NCBI GenBank assembly: GCA_964416305.1
Contig: CAYQDM010000018.1
Location: 1-64,000 of the forward strand
Source: Acidaminobacter sp964416305
GTDB taxonomy: Bacteria; Bacillota; Clostridia; Peptostreptococcales; Acidaminobacteraceae
Length of the DNA: 64,000 bases
Direction of reading: 5' to 3'
Part shown: positions 32,495 through 39,553 of the stretch, piece after piece
How the letters are laid out: each line of letters begins with the position of its first letter
Position numbering within the stretch: the stretch's first letter is position 1
The notes under the pieces: model-generated
Database searches by the model: none
What the model saw: only the letters and a program-made list of their open reading frames with translations
What the model was told of the DNA's origin: nothing
Translations under genes and position numbers: made by a program

Positions 32495-34072
32495 TTACTG
32501 CGTCTTTCTCAAATACACCCTCCAGGACGGCGCCCAGCGCTGCGGATCGTCCATGTCCGATTCATCGACCTGGTGGCACACACTGTTGTGCGGCGCCGTC
32601 TTGATGATTTCCGGATTCGTGTAAGCCTCATCAAAGATGTGCTTTAAAGTGTTGATATACTCGTCGAGATCTTCTTTGGACGGCGTCTCCGTAGGCTCCA
32701 GGGTCGCCGGCTCAGGGATGTAATACGGGTGATGGCTCGTCCAGTAGTGCATGCCAAAGTCCATCATTCTGCGCTGAATATCGCCGCTGGTGACCCCTGT
32801 ATCCTGAGTCAGCTTCTCGATAGTATACCTGACCTGCTCAATGCGCTGTTTGCCCGGTATATAAGGGGCGTCCACACACTCCAGTGCCATGAGTTTTTGG
32901 AACAGATAGTTATTGTTGAGGACGGCGACCTTAGCGACCTCGTAGAGGCCTTCGGCCCCAAGGGTGCGCATCCAGGCATAGGCCTTCAGGATCACCGGCG
33001 CTACGCCGCTGAAGAGGCGAACTTTGCCAATTCCATGCTCCGGATGCGCAAAGTCGTAATTGAGGAAGTAGGTAACGCCATCAGACTCCTCTTTCCGGTC
33101 GATCAGCGGCGCCGGCAGGAATGGCACCAGGCGCTCGACAACGCCGGTCGCCCCGACCGCAGGGCCGCCGCAGCCATGAGGTGTGGAGAAGGTCTTGTGG
33201 AGGTTGAAGAAGCACATGTCGAAGCCCGCTTCCTTGGCACGGGTGACGCCCAGAAGGCCGTTGGCATTCGCCTGGTCATAGCCGCAGAGTCCGCCGTGGG
33301 CATGGACCAAATCCGTGAAGACTTTAACTTGTGAGTTGTAAACGCCGGTATCTTCCGGATTGGCCACAATAAACGCCGCCGTCCTCGGACCCACCGCCGC
33401 CTTAAAGGCTTCATAGTCTGGATAACCATCCTCGTCCGGATGGATGTGAATAATCTTATAACCCATGACTGCCGGAGCCGCCGCGTCTGACGGGTGACTG
33501 TAGATCGTCGTAATCACTTCGTCCCTTTGGTCGCCCTCGCCGTTTGCCGCATGATAAGCCCTGGCCACCGCCGCCATGGTCATGATGGCCTGACTCCCGC
33601 CGCTTGGCTGGAAGGTGAACCGGTCCATGCCGGAAATCTCCCGCATGTAAAGGTCTGTTTCATGCATGATCTCAAGGATTCCCTGTACCGTGGACGGATC
33701 CTGCAGCGGATGCAGCTCTGTCATCTCCGGCATTCTGGCGAGGACCTCGTTGACCTTCGGGCTGTATTTCACCGTACAGGTCCCCTGCCCAATCTCAATG
33801 TTGACATCCGCCCCAAGCGTCTGCTGAGAGAGGCGCATGTAGTGGCGCAGTACTCTAGGCTGAGAGATTTCGGGCAGAGCTGGTGCCGATGGTCGTCTCA
33901 TCCCAGCCGGGACGAGCTCATCCACCGATCCCGTAACCTCCTGGATTGCCTTTTCCGCCTTAGGGACCAAAATCCCCCGCTCCCCTGCCTTGCTGAGTTC
34001 AAAGATAATGGACTCGTCCCATTTTGCCTGATGGAACCGTCTGACTTTATGACTTCTGTCTATTCGCTTCAT
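32495..34072 (-). CDS. GcvPB-like PLP decarboxylase subunit (divergent)
   Basis: A 525-residue homologue of the B subunit of the two-subunit glycine dehydrogenase (P protein), which decarboxylates glycine and loads aminomethyl on GcvH. The PLP lysine motif NLHKTFSTPHG is intact. The usual YPLGSCTMKYNPK is changed to GQGTCTVKYSPK, and the glycine-rich loop reads GCGGPA. The start at 34072 follows GGAGGAGG by 8 bases. It lies 19 bases after the A subunit. No GcvH, GcvT or lipoamide dehydrogenase gene is near, so the substrate may not be glycine. It contains a motif copy (33885-33894). Confidence 0.82.
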   Translation of the reverse strand: MKRIDRSHKVRRFHQAKWDESIIFELSKAGERGILVPKAEKAIQEVTGSVDELVPAGMRRPSAPALPEISQPRVLRHYMRLSQQTLGADVNIEIGQGTCTVKYSPKVNEVLARMPEMTELHPLQDPSTVQGILEIMHETDLYMREISGMDRFTFQPSGGSQAIMTMAAVARAYHAANGEGDQRDEVITTIYSHPSDAAAPAVMGYKIIHIHPDEDGYPDYEAFKAAVGPRTAAFIVANPEDTGVYNSQVKVFTDLVHAHGGLCGYDQANANGLLGVTRAKEAGFDMCFFNLHKTFSTPHGCGGPAVGATGVVERLVPFLPAPLIDRKEESDGVTYFLNYDFAHPEHGIGKVRLFSGVAPVILKAYAWMRTLGAEGLYEVAKVAVLNNNYLFQKLMALECVDAPYIPGKQRIEQVRYTIEKLTQDTGVTSGDIQRRMMDFGMHYWTSHHPYYIPEPATLEPTETPSKEDLDEYINTLKHIFDEAYTNPEIIKTAPHNSVCHQVDESDMDDPQRWAPSWRVYLRKTQ

Positions 34073-34091
34073 GTAATTTCCTCCTCCCGCC

Positions 34092-35501
34092 TTAGCGCGC
34101 GCCGCCCAGAATCTCTTCCAGGGCCTCAGCGAGTTTGTCGATTTCTGATTTTGAGTGAATTTCAGTGACGCAGTAGAGCGCACTTTGTCCAAGCTCAGGA
34201 TGTTCCTTGGAGAGATCAAAACCCCCAAAGATGCCCTTTTCAAGGAGCGCTTGGTTGATCTGTGCAACGGTTTTACCGGTTTCGTTAAAATCGATGACGA
34301 ACTCCTTAAAGAACGCACTCTCAAATTTATTCGCTTTAATTTTTGGGATCGTTGACAGTCTTTTAACTGCGTAATTGGACTTTTGAAGGATGGTCTCGCC
34401 GACTTCCTGCATGCCTTTCGGCCCCATTGTTGACAGATAGACGCCGGCAGTGATGCCCCAAAGTCCGGTTTGTGTGCCGACATACTCTTTGCCGTGTTCC
34501 CGATGATGACCAAAGGAGGTACGATCATAAGCGACATCGCCGAAACCATACTCTCCTGGTTCCGAAGTTGGCGCAATTCCGAAGAGTCTGGATGGGAATT
34601 CCATAACGAATTTTTCTTCGTCTCTTGTAGACATAAATCCAGACTGGCCGCCGCCGTAATTCATGTGAATGCCAAGGGGCTGAAGATCTCCGCAGATGAT
34701 GTCTGCACCGTAGTGGCTTGGCGGCGCCAGAACGCCTAAAGTGATGGGATCCACACTGACGACACTGAGGGCTCCGGCGGCGTGGGCAAGGTCTGAAATA
34801 GCCTGACCTTGGTCCTCTATGACCCCGTAAAAGGTTGGATTCTCAAAATAAACTGCTGCGGTGCGCTCGCTCAGCTTGCCTTTCAGGTCGCTGAGGTCCA
34901 GGCGGCCGCTCTTTGCGCAGTAGTCGACTTCAATGATGTCAAGGGCAGGTTTTCCGTAGTTGATCATGACTTTGAGCTTTTCCTGGTCCATGGCTTTAGG
35001 CACCAGGACCTCTCTTCTGCCTGTGATGCGGCCTGCCATACGAATGGCTGTGGAGGATGCCTGGGCGCCGTCCATAGTCGGGACGTTGACAATGTCAAAG
35101 TCCAGCAGCTCTGCCATCAGGCTCTGATATTCAAAGAGTGATTGGAAACGGCCATGGTCATTATAGGGCTCGCCGCCGTAAGCGGTGAGGAATTCGCCTC
35201 TGGAGTTGATTTCATCACAGATCGCCGGGACGTAATGCTGGTAACAGCCGGCACCCAGGAAGTTGATGTGGTTTTTGCAGGTCTTGTTTTTGGCAAGCAA
35301 GGATTCCACGTGGCGCTTGAGTTCATATTCGGATTCCAGTGCCGGTGGAAGTTTCATTGGCTCTTTCAGGCAGATTTCCTTCGGAATCTCTGCATGCAGT
35401 TCTTCCAGCGAACTGAGGCCAATCTCTTTCAGCATCTCCTGCTGAACTTCAGGCACAGAGTTCGGGATGTAGGGGTGATTTTTAAAACCTCGAAGGGTCA
35501 T
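34092..35501 (-). CDS. GcvPA-like subunit (divergent)
   Basis: A 469-residue homologue of the A subunit of two-subunit glycine dehydrogenase. The YIPN opening, FLGAGCYQHYVPA and FEYQSLMAELLDFDIVN blocks are recognisable. The canonical TAYTPYQPEISQG, a signature near the active site, is replaced by TAYGGEPYNDHGR. AAGGAGG lies 8 bases before the ATG at 35501. The gene sits between the SDR and GcvPB genes in a sigma-54 operon. A changed substrate is the simplest reading, but only assay would tell. Confidence 0.82.
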   Translation of the reverse strand: MTLRGFKNHPYIPNSVPEVQQEMLKEIGLSSLEELHAEIPKEICLKEPMKLPPALESEYELKRHVESLLAKNKTCKNHINFLGAGCYQHYVPAICDEINSRGEFLTAYGGEPYNDHGRFQSLFEYQSLMAELLDFDIVNVPTMDGAQASSTAIRMAGRITGRREVLVPKAMDQEKLKVMINYGKPALDIIEVDYCAKSGRLDLSDLKGKLSERTAAVYFENPTFYGVIEDQGQAISDLAHAAGALSVVSVDPITLGVLAPPSHYGADIICGDLQPLGIHMNYGGGQSGFMSTRDEEKFVMEFPSRLFGIAPTSEPGEYGFGDVAYDRTSFGHHREHGKEYVGTQTGLWGITAGVYLSTMGPKGMQEVGETILQKSNYAVKRLSTIPKIKANKFESAFFKEFVIDFNETGKTVAQINQALLEKGIFGGFDLSKEHPELGQSALYCVTEIHSKSEIDKLAEALEEILGGAR

Positions 35502-35568
35502 AGTGGTTCCTCCTTGTTTGGATGATGGATATTTTATTCGAATAGGTGACCAGTAACTCGCGGTCGAA

Positions 35569-35597
35569 AGAAACTTGGTGTCTGACACCGAGTTTCT
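35569..35597. repeat. Family II palindrome between SDR and gcvPA-like genes
   Basis: AGAAACTTGGTGT-CTG-ACACCGAGTTTCT, 13-base arms with one mismatch. It lies inside the operon, directly after the SDR stop, and may reduce downstream transcription or shield the upstream mRNA. Confidence 0.8.
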
Positions 35598-35599
35598 GA

Positions 35600-36379
35600 T
35601 TATGCAATCCCGCCGCCGTCGACTACCAGGGCGGTGCCGGTGATCCACTGGGACATGTCGCTGGCCAGGAAAAGAACGGCGTAGGCAATGTCTTCCGGCA
35701 TGCCGAGACGCTCAAGTGGTCTGCCTTTTGCGGAATCTTTCAGGAATGCCTCCACGTTCTCGCCCAGCTGACGGCCTTCCTCACGCAGCATAGCGGTGTT
35801 GGTGTCACCGGGGTTGATGCTGTTGACGCGAATGTTCTGCGGACCGTGATCAATAGCCATAGCTCTGGTCAGGTTGACTATGCCGCCCTTGACCGCGCAG
35901 TAAGCCGCGGCTTTGTCGCCGCCCTTGAGGCCCCAGCCAGAGCCGGTGTTGACAATGCTGCCGCCGCCGCTCGCCGCCATGACCGGAATGACGTGCTTGG
36001 ACATGAGGTAAGTCCCTTTGAGGCCGACATCCAGGACAAAGTCCCATTCGTTCTCTTCCAGCTCCACGACTGTTTTTCTGACGGTGACGCCGGCGTTGTT
36101 GAACAGGATGTCAATGCGGCCAAATTCCTTGACTACTTCCGCGACCGCTTTAGAGACGGCTTCCCCTGAAGTGACATTGCAGGTATAGAATTTCGCGGTT
36201 CTGCCGGCAGCACGGAGGGTCTCGGCCTCGGCTTCACCATTAGGGTTCATGTCAAACATAGCGACTTTTGCGCCATAGGCACTCAGAAGCTGTGCGGTAC
36301 CTAGTCCGATGCCTGATGCAGCGCCTGTGATGACCGCCACTTTTCCTTCAAGATTCAAAACGTCTTTACTTTGCAGCAT
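35600..36379 (-). CDS. Short-chain dehydrogenase/reductase
   Basis: A 259-residue classical SDR: the cofactor motif TGAASGIG (19-26), NNAG (near 94), the Ser/Tyr/Lys region with YCAVKGG, and the C-terminal TGTALVVDGG. The Asp at the end of the second strand (VAMFDMN) points to NAD rather than NADP. AAGGAGG precedes the ATG. It is the first gene after an exact sigma-54 promoter and heads the operon with the GcvPA/GcvPB-like pair. The substrate is unknown; a hydroxy or keto acid linked to the amino acid is likely by context. Confidence 0.88.
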   Translation of the reverse strand: MLQSKDVLNLEGKVAVITGAASGIGLGTAQLLSAYGAKVAMFDMNPNGEAEAETLRAAGRTAKFYTCNVTSGEAVSKAVAEVVKEFGRIDILFNNAGVTVRKTVVELEENEWDFVLDVGLKGTYLMSKHVIPVMAASGGGSIVNTGSGWGLKGGDKAAAYCAVKGGIVNLTRAMAIDHGPQNIRVNSINPGDTNTAMLREEGRQLGENVEAFLKDSAKGRPLERLGMPEDIAYAVLFLASDMSQWITGTALVVDGGGIA

Positions 36380-36426
36380 AGTTCAGTTCCTCCTTTGGGG
36401 TGTTCGTTGCTCTCGTCTAATGTATA

Positions 36427-36443
36427 AGCAAGTTGCGTGCCAA
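36427..36443 (-). promoter_or_regulatory. Sigma-54 promoter of the SDR-gcvPAB-like operon
   Basis: On the minus strand TTGGCACG-CAAC-TTGCT is an exact match to the sigma-54 -24/-12 consensus. It lies 48 bases before the SDR ATG. Confidence 0.9.
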
Positions 36444-36546
36444 ATATACAGCATGATGGGCTGCCTATTTTTGAAGTATCGTCAAAGTCTTCCAATGAGT
36501 CGGTTCTAGTGGTTTCGGTTTGAGTTCGGCGGGGTGTGGGATGGGT

Positions 36547-36556
36547 GACCATCGGC
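36547..36556 (-). repeat. Intergenic GCCGATGGTC copy, unpaired
   Basis: A single GACCATCGGC in the regulatory region between the SDR and the sigma-54 activator. It has no partner nearby. Confidence 0.6.
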
Positions 36557-36584
36557 AGGGGTTTTGGGTATTTGCTTGCCATCA

Positions 36585-36603
36585 TTGACAATTGAATTGT
36601 CAA
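36585..36603. promoter_or_regulatory. Palindrome, likely enhancer site of the sigma-54 activator
   Basis: TTGACAATT-G-AATTGTCAA is a perfect 9-1-9 palindrome. It sits about 145 bases upstream of the -24 element of the SDR operon, a typical enhancer distance, and overlaps the activator gene's own -35. Confidence 0.7.
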
Positions 36604-36625
36604 ACACCTGGCAAAGATCTATAAT
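36597..36625 (+). promoter_or_regulatory. Sigma-A promoter of the sigma-54 activator gene
   Basis: TTGTCA and TATAAT with a 17-base spacer. The -35 is part of the palindrome at 36585-36603, so autoregulation is likely. Confidence 0.75.
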
Positions 36626-36671
36626 GGTGACAAGTCATTATGAAACAAGTTTCTGGAGCGGAGGTCATATC

Positions 36672-38423
36672 TTGATTCATCTGAGTGATTATAAACCCAT
36701 GATCCAAAACCTGGTGGAGGGCATCAGCCGGGCCTTTGAGGTGGAGTGCGCCGTCTTCGACGCCCACAGTGCCCTCGTGACCAGTACTGAGGCTTATGTG
36801 AAAAGAAAAGGCAGCGCCGTTCACGCGCCGTCCATTGAAGAAGTGCTGCTCAACAACAGCATCCTGGTCAACAAGCCGGGCTTCATGAAGTCCTGCGAAG
36901 GCTGTCGTTTCAAGGAGAACTGTCCCTCCACCATCGAGATCTTGAGCTGCATCCGCATTGGCAACCGACCAATCGGCGTCATGACCATGACGTCGTTTAC
37001 CAAAGAGGGCCACGACCGGATCACCAACGACATCCACATCTACACCTCCATAGTGAACGAAATGTCCCTGCTGATCGCGAACGTGGTAGACTACAGCCAA
37101 AAGGGCGATCACTTCAGCCGGCTGGAAAGCGTCCTTTCGACAACCATGGACGCTGTCGAGGACGGACTGATTGTCGTGGACCACGCCGGGTATATCAACT
37201 ATGCCAACCCGCCTGCCGTAGAGCTGTTTTCATTCTGCAGCCTTTTTACCCAAAATTTGAACCAACTCTTACCTGAAAGCGTTGTCGATAAGATTTTGAG
37301 CGGAAGCAGCGTCAGCAGTGAGCTATGCCAGATTGGGGATTTTTATGCGAACGTTCAGGCGCGGCCTATCCAAATGGAGGACCAGTACATAGGCTCCTGG
37401 ATCCGGCTGAGCAAAAATCACGCGCTGACGCTGAAGCTCAACAAGCAACGAGAAATTGACTATAAGGACCGTTTTTCCCTTCAGCAGCTGAAGGGCGAAC
37501 ATCCATCCATAATGGCGCTGAAAGGCAAAATCCATAAAATCGCGAAAAGCGCTTCTACGGTACTGATCACAGGCGAGACGGGAACCGGCAAGAGCCTGGT
37601 GGCCAAGGCCATACACTATGAAAGTCCGAGATCTGGCCGGCCGTTCATTGCCATCAACTGCGCCAGCATTCCGGAGTCTCTGTTTGAAAGCGAGCTTTTC
37701 GGCTACGAGGAAGGCGCCTTTACAGGCGCCAAGAAGGGCGGCAAACCCGGCATGTTCGAGCTGGCACAGCACGGCACCCTCTTCCTGGATGAGATTGGGG
37801 AGATGCCTATGACGATTCAGGCTAAGCTGCTGAAAGTGCTGCAGGATCACACCATTGAGCGGGTTGGCGGCACGCGTTCCATTTCGGTGGATGTGCGGAT
37901 CATCGCTGCTACCAACAAGGAGCTGGAGGAGATGGTCTCAGCAAAGGCTTTCCGGGAAGATCTCTATTATCGCCTGAATGTCATTCCTCTTGAGGTGCCC
38001 TCGCTGGCAGAGCGCATAGTGGATGTGCCACTCCTGGCTGAGGAGTTTCTCAGGTCTCAGTGTGACCGTCAGAAATGCCCGCAGAAAATGTTGTCCCAGG
38101 ATGTCCTCGACGCCTTCATGAGCCACAGCTGGCCGGGCAATATCCGCGAGATGGAAAATCTCCTGGAGTACGCCGTCAACCTTGAAGATGGCTGCACCAT
38201 TCATATGCACAGCCTCCCCGATAGATTCCAGAGGCAGAGTGGTTTTCAGACTTTGCCCGAGCAACTGGATCAAGCGGAGGCTCAGGCCATCCGGGAGGCT
38301 CTGGACCAATACGGATGGGACTTGAAGGGCAAAGAAGCCGCTGCGCAGGCGCTTGACATTGGCCTCAGGACTCTTTACAGGAAGATGAAGAAGTGTGGGA
38401 TTGAGAAAAGTTTAACCAGGTGA
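36672..38423 (+). CDS. Sigma-54-dependent activator of the gcvP-like operon
   Basis: A 583-residue enhancer-binding protein. The N-terminal sensor (about 1-150) has a cysteine group CEGCRFKENC that could hold metal or an Fe-S centre. A PAS-like segment follows, then the AAA+ domain with GETGTGKS, an intact GAFTGA and the Walker B FLDEIGE, and a Fis-type HTH (EAAAQALDIGLRTLYRKMK). I chose the TTG at 36672 because GGAGG lies 7 bases upstream; no upstream ATG has a ribosome site. It is divergent from the SDR operon, whose sigma-54 promoter and enhancer-like palindrome lie between them. Confidence 0.88.
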   Translation: MIHLSDYKPMIQNLVEGISRAFEVECAVFDAHSALVTSTEAYVKRKGSAVHAPSIEEVLLNNSILVNKPGFMKSCEGCRFKENCPSTIEILSCIRIGNRPIGVMTMTSFTKEGHDRITNDIHIYTSIVNEMSLLIANVVDYSQKGDHFSRLESVLSTTMDAVEDGLIVVDHAGYINYANPPAVELFSFCSLFTQNLNQLLPESVVDKILSGSSVSSELCQIGDFYANVQARPIQMEDQYIGSWIRLSKNHALTLKLNKQREIDYKDRFSLQQLKGEHPSIMALKGKIHKIAKSASTVLITGETGTGKSLVAKAIHYESPRSGRPFIAINCASIPESLFESELFGYEEGAFTGAKKGGKPGMFELAQHGTLFLDEIGEMPMTIQAKLLKVLQDHTIERVGGTRSISVDVRIIAATNKELEEMVSAKAFREDLYYRLNVIPLEVPSLAERIVDVPLLAEEFLRSQCDRQKCPQKMLSQDVLDAFMSHSWPGNIREMENLLEYAVNLEDGCTIHMHSLPDRFQRQSGFQTLPEQLDQAEAQAIREALDQYGWDLKGKEAAAQALDIGLRTLYRKMKKCGIEKSLTR

Positions 38424-38505
38424 CGCGGACAGCTTCTGAGTTGGGGACTGACACCAAATTCAAAACGGTACCAGAGCTTTGTAATATTTCTGTAACATTC
38501 ACTTC
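38421..38505. repeat. Family II intergenic repeat, long copy B
   Basis: About 80 bases nearly identical to 28168-28248 (GGTGACGCGGACA ... GGGGACTGACACC ... CCAGAGCTTTGTAATATTTC). It starts inside the last codon of the sigma-54 activator gene, so the activator's stop codon (TGA of GGTGACG) belongs to the repeat. Confidence 0.8.
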
Positions 38506-38603
38506 AGTAAAATAAGCCAAACGCGGCACCAAGTACCCTTCCAGCAAACGACAAATACACAAAAATTAATTAAAAAATAATGCTCACAAGGCAGGCGACC
38601 CCC

Positions 38604-39500
38604 ATGAAATCACTTGAAATTACCGCCAGCGACGGCCTCAGGCTGTCCGCGGTCATCTTCGAAGCCAACAACGCCAACACCACCGCTCTCGTTCAAATCA
38701 TCCACGGCGCCCAGGAACACAAAGGCAGATACTACGAACTGGCCGAGTTCCTCAAAAATCACGGCTACACTGTCATCCTTTCAGACATCCGAGGTCATGG
38801 AGAGTCCATCAGCAAAGACATCCCCCAGGGCTACATGGACAGCCTGGAGCAAGTCATAGCTGATCAAAAACAGATCACAGACACCGTCAAAAGCCTTTAC
38901 CCCGGCAAACCTCTTTATCTCTATGGCCATTCCCTGGGCTCCCTTTTCGCCAGATGCTATCTTCAGGAGCATGATAACGAAATTGAAAAACTCATCCTCA
39001 GCGGTACCGTGGACTACCGGTCCAACGTCAAAGCCGGTGTCCTTCTGACCAGGCTGTTCACCCTGATCTCCGGCAAGCACGGCCACAGCCGCCTCCTGGA
39101 TCACCTGCTGGGCATCAACGGCAAGGACGACAGCTGGGTCAGCGTCAACGCAGCCAACCGCGAACAGAGGCGAAACGACCCCCATTTCTTTACGTCCTAT
39201 GAGAATGCCGCCAGCATGACTATTGCAACCTCCAACCTCACACAGCGCGACTTCGCCAAGTTTAAATGTCAAAACCCCAACCTCAAGATCCTCAGCATTA
39301 CCGGTGAGCACGATCCTATACCCGGCGGTCCGAAGGGCCTGGACAGCTCCATAAAAGCCCTTGAAAAAGTCGGCTACAAAAACATAGAGAACAAAGTCTA
39401 CAAAGGTCTCCGGCATGAGGTGATTCATGAAGAGGAGAGTGAGAAGCAAAAAGTGTTCACGGATTTACTAGCTTTTTTCGGCGAATCATCCCCTGACTGA
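38604..39500 (+). CDS. Alpha/beta hydrolase, monoglyceride lipase type
   Basis: A 298-residue serine hydrolase: the oxyanion region IHGAQEHKGRYYELAEFL, the nucleophile elbow YGHSLGS, and a catalytic His in GLRHEVIHEE near the C-terminus. This is the lysophospholipase/monoglyceride lipase group. There is no signal peptide. The start at 38604 has only a weak ribosome site (GCAGGCG). The last codons and the stop lie inside an IS200/IS605-like fragment (39481-39524), so the C-terminal tail was probably replaced by that insertion. It is unrelated in role to its neighbours. Confidence 0.87.
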   Translation: MKSLEITASDGLRLSAVIFEANNANTTALVQIIHGAQEHKGRYYELAEFLKNHGYTVILSDIRGHGESISKDIPQGYMDSLEQVIADQKQITDTVKSLYPGKPLYLYGHSLGSLFARCYLQEHDNEIEKLILSGTVDYRSNVKAGVLLTRLFTLISGKHGHSRLLDHLLGINGKDDSWVSVNAANREQRRNDPHFFTSYENAASMTIATSNLTQRDFAKFKCQNPNLKILSITGEHDPIPGGPKGLDSSIKALEKVGYKNIENKVYKGLRHEVIHEEESEKQKVFTDLLAFFGESSPD

Positions 39501-39524
39501 AGTCAAGGATGTTCTCACCACACT
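39481..39524 (+). repeat. IS200/IS605-like right-end fragment, copy 2
   Basis: Matches 61-102 at most positions (CATCCC-TGACTGAAGTCA-GG-TGTTCTC-CCACA). It supplies the stop codon of the hydrolase gene. No transposase is nearby. Confidence 0.45.
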
Positions 39525-39553
39525 AATAAAATCCTATAAGGGAGACGATCGCC

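Noticed and set aside
34073..34576. 168-codon N-terminal extension of the GcvPB-like gene
   Set aside because: It overlaps the GcvPA-like gene in another frame, and the ribosome site lies at the internal ATG at 34072.
34092..36671. Glycine riboswitch before the GcvP-like operon
   Set aside because: The leader between the sigma-54 promoter and the SDR start is under 40 bases, and no aptamer core was seen elsewhere in the region.
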